Source of the DNA: Primula veris | Lineage: Eukaryota; Streptophyta; Magnoliopsida; Ericales; Primulaceae | Length of the DNA stretch: 64,000 nt | Assembly (NCBI GenBank): GCA_963682055.1 | Contig: OY821749.1 | Location: forward strand, 24,931,631-24,995,630 | Direction: 5' to 3' | Shown here: positions 36,245 to 48,550 of the stretch, piece by piece | How the letters are laid out: every line of letters begins with the position of its first letter | How positions within the stretch are numbered: the first letter of the stretch is position 1 | Notes under the pieces: generated by a model | What the model was told of the DNA's origin: nothing | The model's database searches: none | Seen by the model: the letters and a program-made list of their open reading frames with translations, nothing else | Made by a program: the position numbers and the translations under genes

Positions 36245-38819
36245 ACTTTTATTTTCTTACAAAAAAACAACAATGTTGATATTTTTGTTTTGAAAATTAA
36301 ACCTTGCTTATAAAGAAGCTCTAGTGTACTTTTGATTCCTTTTGTTGGTTCAAATGGTGTGTGTTTTTTTCCCTTTTATTTGTTATAGCTGCATAATATT
36401 GGAATAGATGTTTTTTTCGAAAAAAAGGTCATTCCCTATTCTGTAAGGGCTAAAATGTTTCTGCAGATTCCATGAAAGAAGAAATAAGCGACAAAAACTA
36501 TGATGCAAATACTTCCAAAAAGCAAAAACATTCTTAGAGGTTGGGTTGAAGATAACACACAAAATAAATAACTGTATTGCTTTATAGAGTGAAATTATAT
36601 ATCCATTAGTATTCTTTAACGTCTTTAGCAGTAAGCCAGTAAGGTTAATTACATTCCAGAATTTTAGTGCAAAAATGCAAAGATGACTTTTCTACCATAT
36701 GGATTAGTTCATTTTATAAAATCCGAAGTTAAATGACTCGACCACATTGTGATGAGAGCGTTATTAAAAACTTTGGGGCCACAACAAATCTATGTTTTTT
36801 ATTGTGCAATGATTTTCAAATCAAATACTTCTTTATGGAAAGAGACCAAAAAAGGTTATGAATGATCAGTACTGCCATAATGTACACAAAAGCAATGGGA
36901 ATAACCTGAAAAAATCCCAGTAAGTGTTGGTAAAAAAGTTGCTTAAGAAAAAATATTTTGTGTGAATCACAGAAGATATTATACATCTTTGTTTACCCTT
37001 TTGTGGGAAGAATTTTCCTAGACTAAGAAAATAATTCATTTTTCTGACAGAAAAGTTGGAAATTTCCTAATAAAGCCGAAAAAAGAAATATCAAAAGTAC
37101 CAATAGGCAGAGCCAGCACTTCTATCGTGGGTGGCACAAAAATCTCTTTATAAGTTCTCCAGGGTTGTGAATAGACATTATTTGTGAAACATTAATCATG
37201 TTTGGAAAATTAAGTTAATCAAAATAGCTTTTTGTAAATTGTGGGCTGCAATGGAAACCTCATGCACCCTATAGTTCCGTCCATTCGAGAACATCACCAA
37301 AATTTGCTCTTGTGAGTTCATCAAATAACGGATTAGTTAGCTTTGTAATAAAGGCATTAAAAGACGTCATCAAAGTAAATAAATTAGTATCGGAGTACTT
37401 TACGTTGTTCAGGAAACTCGGTTTTTTGAGAAAATCTCAATCTAGAGATATTTAGATGCCGACTTCCACCTTTGAATTTTTGTATATAAAGCTAAAGAGA
37501 GACTAGGACTAATTTATAAGATTAGACCTCCTCGAGTTGCCCTGCATTTGGTATATTGGGTCCGACTACTTAGAATTAACTCAAGCGAGAAATAGACAAT
37601 GAGGTAATGACGCATTGAGGTTTATCAACGCCAAGCGGAGTTTGGTAAAATGGCATAGTCTGGCTTTCTGGAACTTCTGTCATAAACAAATTGCTTTTGT
37701 TAAAGGTTTGGGATTTTCTTATTGTGTTAGGGCTTAAGCGGCACTCGAGATCTAGATGTTAGAGGCAGTGGATTTCCCTCAGGCAATATTGATTCTTTAT
37801 TACTACTACTCACCGTCATACGGCGGACAACTTCACTACGGTTGTTGTAATGTCGATCATGTCTGATCATCTTTTGTCGTCATCTCATCGTGATTGTTGT
37901 TGTAATGTCTCTGCGGTTTTTTCTGTAAAATAATTATCGATCTCTTTAGTTCTCTTACAAATAATAAAGGTTCCTCTATATAAGTAATAACTTTTAATTT
38001 ATAGGATTAAGAGGTTGAACGTCCATTATGAGATGACCTAGCTAGTGAGAATTATCCAAAAGCCATCCAGTGATAAATGAAAAGTTAATAAACTAGGACA
38101 TTGCAAAATGCAAACACACCGATGGAATCACGGTGTCTCTCCGATAGTACACCGGGATCTTCGACCAATAGCCCATAAAAGAACACCTATCAGAACAATA
38201 CTGCATCAAAAGAACTCAAGTAACTAAAGGAAAATGATTGGTCCACATAAGGACCTCTGGGAAATTTCACATTCATTTGAGGGATCAAAGTGTGAATAGC
38301 CAATTTCCTTACAATTTTAAATGTAGTGTAAATAGTTGAGGTACATTGCTCCACAATAAAAGAAGTGAAATTATAATTCCTCTATTCATATCCTAGAAGT
38401 ATTTTTGCTCGTTTATTGTATAATTCAATTCTTACTTTTATCTCGAAACCTAAATAATATTTAAATAAGAAACTAGATAAAGACTAATGATAAATAGATA
38501 TGGTTTCATGACTTCATCGCATACCATCCACATTGATAATTTTGGGCGACAATTATAAAAAAAAAAATACAACAAATTTGTCTAAACGTTAAATTTTATA
38601 AGCTTAATACAAGTTAATTCATTTGATCACTTGAAATATGGTACTATCAAATATCAAGTTTTGTGAAAAGTAATTATTTGTGTCATTATTTATTCCTGCT
38701 TTTCATTTCTCCAGTATTTTATCATCATGACTTTCTATTACATTTACAGCAAAGACTGAATATGACTTTGAACTAAAAATATTGACGTAGATATAAATAA
38801 AGGAAAATGTTATATCAAC

Positions 38820-39140
38820 ATCAACTTCGACATCAATTTGAATATTTTTTTGTAAAAACGCTCCAAATCAAAATTTGGCTAATACAAATCTCCATGGTTT
38901 CACGACGGGAACACAAATATGCGTCTTGTTTTTTTTTTCCGAGATGTATAATGACATGTTTTCGAAATTATGGTAAAATTTAAAAATTCAAAACATGTCA
39001 TTATACATTTCAGAAAAAAAAAAACAAGACTCATATTTGTGTTCCCGTCGTGAAACCGTGGAGATTTGCATTAATCAAATATTAATTTGGAGCGTTTTAC
39101 GAAAAAGTGTCTATTTAGATGTTTTTTATGGTGTCCATAT
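38820..39140. mobile_element. Palindromic fold-back MITE
   Basis: The left arm (about 38850-38960) and the right arm (about 38994-39110) are near-perfect inverted complements: TTTCACGACGGGAACACAAAT on the left and ATTTGTGTTCCCGTCGTGAAA on the right. The loop is about 30 bp. It would form a hairpin of more than 100 bp if transcribed. A single-arm relative lies at 14620-14822. Confidence 0.85.
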
Positions 39141-39162
39141 ATCCCCACCATAAATAAAATAA

Positions 39163-40515
39163 TATCCAAATAAAATTGCAAACATTTGTCCACCGTTAAT
39201 TCAGTTAATATCCAAGTAAAAGTTGTTTTGGAGTCCAAGAAGTAAATATAGTTCAACAAAAGTAAACTAGCTAAAAGCATACTTTTTAAAATTATGGTTC
39301 TAGATACTTTTAAACTAAAAAGTAAAGTTTTGTTAGTGTTAGATAGCTATCCAAATTCAATTACATAAGATCCGTTAATAATTTTGTGCATATATTCTTT
39401 TGATGATTTTTTTCATTTTAACGATTAAGGAATTCGTGGTCATCTATTACGTTGATGTCAGTTTCTTAATCTTTCATGAAAAAAAATGTTGCTTTTTTTA
39501 CTAGTAATTTATGTTGATATAAGTTTATTTAACTGGATTATAAAAAACAAAGATAACAATTGGACAAAATGTTTTTTTAAATGCTAAATAAAAAATTTAT
39601 CAAATGTTTATGCAATTTGCTTTTACAGATTAAAAACTTCTTTAGTCAATAGTCTTTCTTGTTTCTTTACTAATCTTCAATAGAAAAGACTTGATTACTA
39701 TTTATTTTTAAGATTTTAATTTCATGAAATTATTTAATAGAGCAACTAAAATTCTAAAATAAAATATGGGTTTAAATTTTATTTTAATCATACTAAAAGT
39801 AAAAGTACACAGTATTTACCAAATAACATTTTTTTTTAAATATACTTTTATTTTGTTAACCAAACATCATCTGCACAATTAAAAAAAAAGTAACAATCAA
39901 AAATATATTTTTCAACCCTTGGAGCAACCGTAACAGTTTACTTACACTTTTTCTCATATTTAAATTAATTAGCATCACTTTTATATTTTCAGGGTAACAG
40001 TTTAACTTTATACATTTTTCAGCTTCCATATCAAATTTATTATCGTAACTAAATATTACTATATTTTAATATACTTCTATCAATTTTTTTTAATCCAAAT
40101 TAATTTAACAGAACAATCACATTAAATAACTTATAAGTTTTCTCTTATTTAAAGTAAAAAAAATATATTTTTACAACTTATAAGTAAACGTTTTGGTTTA
40201 TACAAATTATCAGTTTTTTTTATCAATTTTTCTATCAAAATTATGCAACTCATATTTTTGTTATTTTATTAATTTATATGTAAAAAATACAAATAAAGAT
40301 AAAGAATAAGAGAAAAGTAAGAGAGATAAATTATTATTATCTTGATTTATTATATTTGAGATATATTTTAATTCACTTAAATTTAAGTCCATAAATAAGT
40401 AAGTATAATTTTAGAAATCTACTCATATAATTAATTAAAAAGTATACCTTTGTAAAGCAAAGGAGCCTATCCAAATAAAAATGACAGACATTTGTCCACC
40501 GTTAATTCAGTTATA
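39163..40515. repeat. 45-bp direct repeat bracketing 1.26 kb
   Basis: The stretch ending CATTTGTCCACCGTTAATTC occurs at about 39163-39207 and 40472-40515, with a few mismatches, in the same orientation. The right copy abuts the TATA box of DTX44. Either a duplication of promoter sequence or direct repeats flanking an inserted, now unrecognisable AT-rich element. Confidence 0.6.
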
Positions 40516-40518
40516 AAT
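40512..40518 (+). promoter_or_regulatory. Probable TATA box of the DTX44-like gene
   Basis: TATAAAT, 48-54 nt upstream of the ATG at 40566. This predicts a short 5' leader of about 20 nt. Confidence 0.5.
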
Positions 40519-40565
40519 ATTGACTTTGTCTTCCCGGGAAAAAAACACAATCTCTCAGAATAAAA

Positions 40566-43500
40566 ATGGTGACCCTCTTCACTATCAACTATTCCCACTT
40601 CCATTCTTTTTACCCAAACTTTACAAAATCTTCTTTTCCTTACAAACCCATCTCTAAATTCCCCATTCACACTCATAACTCTAATTTCTCCACCATCCGT
40701 TTGAAATCGTCCTCTCCGAGGGGTCCGCACTTTCCTGCTGAAAATCCTGATAACCCACCTCCGGTTGAGTCCGATGAATCGGTTTCAAGTTCATTTTCTG
40801 TGTTTTTTCGACGTATAAGGTGAGTTTTGACCAGGATTTGTATATGGGTGGGGCTGAATTACTTGTATGTATTCTTTTGTAGTTATGCCGGAAGCTGAAA
40901 GTCTATAATCGTCGACTTTTCAATAAAATACATGGAAAAAGTTCCGATTTTACTACTAGTTCCCATTGTTTTAAAAATAGCTAAAGCGTTTTTGCACGAA
41001 CTATGCTAAAAGCAGAAAAATGAGCTTTTAAAGCTTTGAATCGAGTTTCTTTACTACGAAGCACGCTTTTAAAAACAGTGCTAGTTCCTCCCTAGTTTTG
41101 ACTTTTGGGGGGTTCGTTTGTGTTTTGTTTGTTTGATGCTTTTTAGGTCGGTTTGTTTATTACATTTTTGCTTATAAGCTATTTTTTTTAAGAGTCAGTC
41201 ACATAAGCCTTTAATGTGCAATTATTGTTTTTTGAGTTTTGAGGGTTTGTTTGGCTTTTTCTAGTTAGGATAGGAGCTTAAGTTACATGAGGTGAGTTTG
41301 TTTTTGTACTTTTTCTTATAAGCTGCTCTGCGTTAGATTCACGACTGAATAGCCTAACTGGATGAAGTTTTTTCCTCTATATTAAATAAGCCAGCTTATT
41401 TAAAAGATCAGACAGAAGCCCTTATTTGTACACTAACTAATTCTTAGATTTTGAAATTTTGCGTCTTTTTTATAGTGAGGAGTTTAAGTTGGATGGGCTC
41501 GGAATGGAGATACTATCAATTGCATTGCCAGCTTCATTGGCTCTTGCAGCTGACCCAATTACTTCGCTCGTAGATACAGCATTTGTTGGCCATATAGGTA
41601 ACATAAACTTCTTTTTTAGCTATGTTTTCTTTTTTCTGTCGATAATTTAGTACCGCCATGTATATGATCGGAGGGATATTTAAGCTAGTCCCTTTTCTCG
41701 TTATACTCATTGAACTGTTAGCTTGATTGAAGAAAAGGAAAGTACTAATATTTTCACAAAATCTAGTTTTTTCTGCTCTGTTGTAATAATTCCTCACTTT
41801 GTAATGGGTTGGAATCTATTCCCAAAAGAAAAAATCACCCTGAGGAAAAATGAGGTCGAGTTTGGCCGAGTAAACTTAACTGGATTTAAAGTGTAAGACA
41901 GTGTTTATTAACTTAGATGCACCTGCAAGTTTAGGATAGATGGCACATGAGGCTCTAATAATTTCTCTCCTCTCATGGTCTTGGAATATATCTGCTGCAC
42001 TGTTAGAAACTAAATATACCTAATAAATTAGGCACTAATTATGGAGGTGATAATCTGGATAGTGACTAGAATAGTGGAAAAGAATTTCGGTACTAATTAA
42101 ATATTTCCTCTATTTGTTTACTTCCTCTAATTTATGTTTTCTTCTGAAGTCGGTATTAGAATTTGTTGACTTTTACTTATTGTAATTCTCAAATCAGTGG
42201 TGACTCTTTGTAGAACTTATAATTAAAAGTTTGTTTAACTTTTTTGTTGATATTATTTGTTCGAATGAAATTGGTGTCCATTACCTTTCAGCTTTTTTTT
42301 TCCAGCTCATTGGTTAAATGTTACAGGTTTTGTCTATCTTAAAACATGAGAGCGCCTGACTGGTAATAGTAAAGATAACAACGACAAGTGTGATGGCAAA
42401 AAATTTAGTGTCTCTGCAGATGTACGTGTTTATTTATTTCTCGGTTGATATACCATTATTAATTTAATTTAACTGAATTTTGTTTAGGTTCGGTTGAATT
42501 GGCAGCTGTAGGTGTATCTGTTTCAGTTTTCAATTTGGTGTCAAAATTATTCAATGTTCCTTTACTCAACATCACAACATCATTTGTGGCGGAAGAGCAA
42601 GCATTGGTGGCTAAAGGTGCAGCTGAATATAATCAGATAGATACAGGTACCGTCTTTGAGGATAAAACGTAGCTCTGCTATTTACTTTCCTGTGTGTTTT
42701 AAATATGAAAATCTAATAATTTTTCTTGGTTTGGTTGGTTTTCAAGATGACGTGGCTGGTACTCAAAGCAAGATAACCCTTCCTTCAGTTTCGACTTCTC
42801 TAGCATTAGCTGCTGGGCTTGGTGTTGCTGAAGCTGTAGCACTATATTTTGGCTCTGGTTTTTTAATGACTTCCATGGGTATACCTTGTGTACGTATTTC
42901 ATAGCTATAAACCATCAATGCTCTGATGTTCAGCATGTGTATACACGTCTCTCTCCGGGATTCACCGATGATTTTCACTATTCTTTGTAATTTCTCGTCA
43001 ACGACCAGTAAATGATTTCATTTTTTTACTTTTTCATCACATTATTTTGAACAATTATTTGAAGAAATGATACCTCTTAGCTGTTTTTCAGTAGTTCCTA
43101 AATAAGTATTACCATGCTAATTTTCAATAGACGCGTAGGGCGTAGTGTCTATGCCTTTAATTGTTTATTTCTAATTAGAAATACCTTGCATACATGTGCT
43201 AATAAAGACGGTTCATGTTGCAGGATTCACCGATGCGTGTTCCTGCAGAGCAGTTTCTTACCTTAAGAGCGTTTGGTGCTCCGCCAATTGTAATTGCACA
43301 GGCTGCACAAGGCACTTTTCGTGGATTTAGAGATACAAAGACACCTTTATATGCAGTTGGCAAGTACTACAACATCTCAGTTTTCATCAACTTCTTTCCA
43401 TTAAAAAGTTGCAATTAGGTGTTTATAAGCTGTCAACATATTTAGAAAACAAAAGATTATATATTTACCCTTTTATTTTATTTTTTCAGTTTGAAACTAT

Positions 43501-46500
43501 CAAGTTTAGTCAGATATATTAGGATGTGGTGCCATCGATCATCGTTTTAAAGCAATATTTTAGGTTTGAATGGCATGGCTCCTGTAGTAGATAGATAGTA
43601 AGCTAGAAGAAACCTTCTTCTCATACTTTTAATTTTCAGTGCTAAATATTGAATTAGAACAATCGTCTTTTGACGTGATAAGACTTTTAATTTTGTTGAT
43701 GGGAGTGGACGGGGTAAAAATGGGTACATGATAATGCACTACTTTGCTCTATTGACTGAATCTTAGGGTTAACATATCAATAGTTAGTAGTCGTAGAAAG
43801 TTATATAGTGATTGGAGCAGACAGTAACCTGGTAGGAAAAACTGGTTTCTTTTCTCTCCTTGCACTCGGGAATAGCGTAATCCTTATTCCAGTTTTTCTC
43901 GTACTTTTTTTTTTGTTTCGGAGTAAAAGATGTCCATAACAATATTGTTTCCTGGATGGTCAGGTGCTGGCAACTTGTTAAATGCAATATTAGATCCAGT
44001 TTTAATATTCCTTCTTGGGCTTGGAATTAGTGGTGCCGCTATCGCTACTGTGATTTCCGAGTATGTCAATGATGTGGTAAAAAAATGATTCATATGGAGT
44101 GGGTATATAATGAGACCTTCATATTCACTTTTCACTTCTTCTCAAGATCTTTTTACGTGTTATTTCATCAGATATTTGATCGCAATCATCCTTCTCTGGA
44201 AGCTAATTGACAAATTAGTGCCTGTTTCCCTAAAATTTGATGGGAGAAAAGTTGCTCGGTACTTCAAATCTGGTATTTCTCTCCTAAGTCATTATTATAA
44301 AACTCTACTTTATTTCAGAAGAAATAAAAAAGATTAATGATTTTGCTTTATCTGCTAGCTAACAATACACTGTAAATAACACTTACACTATCGGTATGAA
44401 ATCATTTTGGGAGAAATGTTTCCCTAACAAACTACTAAACTAGTAAAGAGATTCAACATTGTAATTATTACAAGAGAACCTACAGCAATACAACCTTTTT
44501 CTTTTCCTTCACTTCAAGCATGAAACTTCTCATCTCCTCCCTGCTGCTTCTTCCCTCCTAACTTTTCTTGCTTTTCTCATTTCCTTCTCGGTCCGATTAA
44601 GTGAACAGTAAATTATTGGCTGTAAGAGGGAAAATTACAAAATCAATATGAAGTATTATGAACGAATTGGCTTGTTAACTAGTGCTAAGATGTTGTCTAT
44701 ATGGAATATAGTAATTAGTGATCTCTCTTTCTTTTAGGTGGGTTACTAATTGGCAGAACCATAGCGGTGCTTGTGACAATGACATTAGCTACGTCAATGG
44801 CGGCACAAGAGGGTTCCATACCAATGGCTGGTCACCAAATCGTTTTGGAAATTTGGTTGACTATATCTTTACTCACTGATGCTTTAGCATTAGCCGGCCA
44901 GGTATTATATAAAATATCTCAAATTTCCTTAATTAATTTGTGTGGCATAATTATTATTGTTTTACAATTAAATGCCCTAGAAGAAACTGTACAAGATTTC
45001 TGTTCGCTCCTAATGGTCCAGGAAGTTATCAAAAGGATGACATTGGTGGGAATACTAATGAGTTTGAAATTGCCAAGTTGTAGATGTAATTTTAGCCTAA
45101 AGTGGTGGTTAAATAAAATAAATGAATATTCATACAAGATCATTTGTGGGACAATAATTCTCCAGCCTCCAGGCCAGCATTGTTATCTATAAATTTCTCT
45201 TAGCAGTAACTCAAATTAATATTAGCAGCCTAATTGGCTACGAATAAAATATTGGGGGTATTTTGGAAAATATTTATGCCTTTGGTTTATGTATTCTACC
45301 ATTAAGAGTACCTTTTTAAGTGTAGAATTCATGTACCGTCTGAATGAAGGTTTTAGTCAAGTATGCACGTATGTCAGCTTATGTAGAAGACTATATCTTT
45401 ACTCACTGATGCTTTAGCATTAGCCGGCCAGGTATTATATAAAATATCTCAAATTTCCTTAATTAATTTGTGTGGCATAATTATTATTGTTTTACAATTA
45501 AATGCCCTAGAAGAAACTGTACAAGATTTCTGTTCGCTCCTAATGGTCCAGGAAGTTATCAAAAGGATGACATTGGTGGGAATACTAATGAGTTTGAAAT
45601 TGCCAAGTTGTAGATGTAATTTTAGCCTAAAATGGTGGTTAAATAAAATAAATGAATATTCATACAAGATCATTTGTGGGACAATAATTCTCCAGCCTCC
45701 AGGCCAGCATTGTTATCTATAAATTTCTCTTAGCAGTAACTCAAATTAATATTAGCAGCCTAATTGGCTACGAATAAAATATTGGGGGTATTTTGGAAAA
45801 TATTTATGCCTTTGGTTTATGTATTCTACCATTAAGAGTACCTTTTTAAGTGTAGAATTCATGTACCGTCTGAATGAAGGTTTTAGTCAAGTATGCACGT
45901 ATGTCAGCTTATGTAGAAGAAATTGTTCTGATCCAATTCGTGCCTATATTGGGAAAATTACAAACTACTGACTGAACTGAATTTTTTGGCATACATACAA
46001 GAAAAGAAACTATGATGAATTTTGAGTAGTTATTTTTTTGTGAGGCAGAATGGTACATCCCTTTTTAATGCTTTAAAGTTAGAAGGCATGGTACTAGATT
46101 TTTCATAAGCAATTTTGCTAAATTCCTCACCATTGCCTTTATTATGTATCATTCATAAGCCTGGCTTATTGTGAGTCCCATGAAGATATGCCACTTTGTT
46201 GGCTTTAACAAATTAATCTTCCTTAAGATGGAAACCAGTTGGTTTCATAAAAAGGCATAACTCTATCATTATGAGTTTGAGCAGCAAATCATTAACTGCT
46301 TTAACTGGATGAACGTATTAATTTTAAGTATTTAAAGGCTTTTTTTCTTTTTTCTCATCAACACTTTCTTAATTCTTCTAAGAGTCGCACTGCCACCACC
46401 AATGTATGCACTAAGCATTCTTTTACAGGCTCTTCTTGCAGATGGTTATTCACGTGGAGATTATACCCAAGCACGTAAAGTGGTATACAAAGTGCTGCAA

Positions 46501-47926
46501 GTTAGTTTTCTGCCACTTCATTACCTTTTTGTTGCGTTATGTTTCACAGGATAAATAACGACTTACCTATGTTTGTTTGTAATTATGTAAATATCAGATC
46601 GGTTCAATAACCGGAGTTTCTTTGGCTGCTATCTTGTTTCTCGGATATGAAGAACTCACCGGCTTATTTAGCAGTGACTCGGAAGTCCTGAAAATTGCAT
46701 TCTCCGGTATCTTGGTGAGTAGCATAATGATTTCGAAGTTTCTTTAAGTTGGGAAACATAAGCTCTACTTCTCATGTATACAGAATTTGTGGAACACATT
46801 GTTTTCTTCGTATTCAAAAGTTAATGGAACAGAGATACAAGTACTTTGTGCAACACATTTGTCTTAATTTTATGTCTGACTTGTATATGAAAAGAGTTCT
46901 GTAAGCAACTAAACTCATTTTCTTTAAATATTCGAAAATTGGATTTTTCTGGAAATTCAGTGAGAACTGTTCAAGAAACAATCCATAATAAGGGACTTCC
47001 TGCAATATTACATTCAGGAATAGTTTTTAGAAGTACAATTTTGCGCACCCTTAATCTCTGTGTGAGAAAACAAGAGTTATCTCAGTGTTTACGTATTCTT
47101 TGCAGTTTGTTTCTGGTTCTCAACCAATCAATGCTCTGGCTTTTGTCATTGATGGGCTCTATTATGGTGTTTCAGACTTTGGATACGCTGCATACTCAAT
47201 GGTAAATCATACGGGATAACAAAAATGAGTAAATACATTTCTTTAAATAACTTTTTCATTTTTTATGTCTCAAAGTTTGAAATTACCAGGTGCTAGCTGG
47301 AATGATATCTTCGTTGTTTATAGTTGTGGCCGCCCCTGCATTCGGTTTAGCCGGAGTTTGGGCAGGGTTGTTTCTCTTTATGACTTTGCGAGTAGTAGCA
47401 GGAGCATGGAGGTAATATTTCACGACATACACGGTTTTCTTAATGATCCCTAAACTAGAAAGGTATCGGCATAGAATTTTTAGCTCGTTAAACTTCCTCC
47501 TACCAAAAGTCTCTATCCACTCAATAAATAGGCGGAAAAGCCTATTTCCAACTGTATTCCCATTAAAAGCTTTTTCTTTGTTGGAGATTAAATCTTTTTA
47601 AGAAACCTGGCTTTCTGTTCATTTTTAATTAGTATGTAAAATCTGGGTTGCCTGAGAAGTACAACCACATTCTAAAAGAGTCCATCTGCATGAGTCCTCA
47701 TTTCAAAAAGGAAGAACTATATATATATATATATATATAAATAATTTATATGATCGGTTTATTACTGCATATTATCACGCTTTAATGTGTTAAATAAAGG
47801 TTCTCTATCTCTAGATTTTACTCAGCTTATTTAAGTTCTTACTTCTGTCCTGGTGATGTGCTCTCCAGGTTAGGAAGAAAAGGTGGACCTTGGAAATTTC
47901 TTTTGTCTGAGATGGATGATATATGA
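40566..47926 (+). CDS. DTX44: Plastid MATE efflux transporter, DETOXIFICATION 44-like
   Basis: Thirteen exons: 40566-40819, 41476-41597, 42488-42646, 42747-42889, 43224-43359, 43964-44060, 44172-44272, 44738-44901, 46429-46500, 46598-46714, 47106-47201, 47290-47411, 47869-47926; all join in frame to 546 aa. Residues 1 to about 75 are Ser/Thr/Pro-rich and basic with few acids at first, a chloroplast transit peptide. The MATE fold starts at LGMEILSIALPASLALAADP and contains DTAFVGHIG, SKLFNVPLL, QGTFRGFRDT, GNLLNAILDP, MAGHQIVLEIW and DGLYYGVSDFG, which fit DTX44 from memory. MATE proteins export organic substrates using a cation gradient; the DTX44 substrate is not established. Intron 5 uses a GC donor. 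Intron 8 carries a 530-bp tandem duplication that copies the end of exon 8. Convergent with the IMK2-like gene 0.6 kb downstream. Confidence 0.9.
40965..41080. mobile_element. Short dispersed repeat in DTX44 intron 1
   Basis: Second copy of the repeat described at 28771-28950: TAGCTAAAGCGTTTTTGCA, GCTAAAAGCAG, TTGAATCGAGTT and ACTACGAAGCACGCTTTTAA in the same order and orientation. Both copies sit in first introns. Confidence 0.65.
44861..45920. repeat. 530-bp tandem duplication spanning the exon 8/intron 8 boundary of DTX44
   Basis: 44861-45390 and 45391-45920 are identical by eye except for one base (G at 45102, A at 45632). The unit begins with the last 41 nt of exon 8 and continues with intron 8, so the exon 8 tail and its GT donor exist twice (junctions after 44901 and 45431). 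The breakpoint shows a GA microhomology. Near-identity implies a very recent event or an assembly artefact. Confidence 0.95.
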
Positions 47927-48550
47927 CTTCCAAATCTTCGTTTAATTTTTTCCCATTTTCCTCAAAATGTGGCGAATTTTCGGACTTCATTACAAGGAAA
48001 CAAGACACGGTCTATGTACATATACAAAAATACACAGCGACAGAGAGACACAAAGCGATGGTAGTCAGAGAAGTGAGTCTTAGAACAAAATGCCAGTTTT
48101 TACAGTGCCACTTCATTGCCACCGGATAATTTAAGTGCCAGTATAGAGAGCAGATGGCAAATCTTAATATCTTTTGGTCTTCATCCATGTAGGTTAGTTT
48201 TTTATTGATTATTTTTTCCTCCACCGCTCCACGTACCCCCCGGTTTTGTACATTAAGCCCTTGTTACTTGTAATTTGATGTATTAATCAGTTATCCTAGC
48301 ACGTGTTAAGCTAGGAATGAGTCATAACCAGTATATAATACAGTGATTGACGTTCACGTTTTAAAGGTATGAAAATCAGTTCATTCCATTAGATAGGGTT
48401 TTCATAGAATGAAATTATTACAATAATTAAACGAATAATGAATGATGCAAAATAAAATAGAAACCCACCCTTATATATACATTATCTTAAACTGTTAAAA
48501 GAAATCCTATTACTGGGGTAAAGACCACTTGTATCCTTTTACTTACCCAT
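47927..48550. other. Convergent spacer between the DTX44-like and IMK2-like genes
   Basis: 0.6 kb between the two stop codons, presumably both 3' UTRs and polyadenylation regions. No other feature was recognised. Confidence 0.5.

Larger units (their letters stand above)
36245..40565. other. 4.3-kb divergent intergenic region, BZR-like gene to DTX44-like gene
   Basis: It contains both promoters. A TTATAAG near 36306-36316 could serve the BZR-like gene. TATAAAT at 40512-40518 is well placed for DTX44. A fold-back MITE lies at about 38820-39140. A 45-bp direct repeat occurs at about 39163-39207 and 40472-40515. AGAGCCAGCACTTCTATCGTG near 37111 looks like transposon-derived sequence. No convincing coding region was seen. 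Confidence 0.6.

Noticed and set aside
44767..45192. 141-residue ORF continuing past exon 8 of DTX44
   Set aside because: It is exon 8 read through its GT donor; the tail is intron and is copied again in the tandem duplication.
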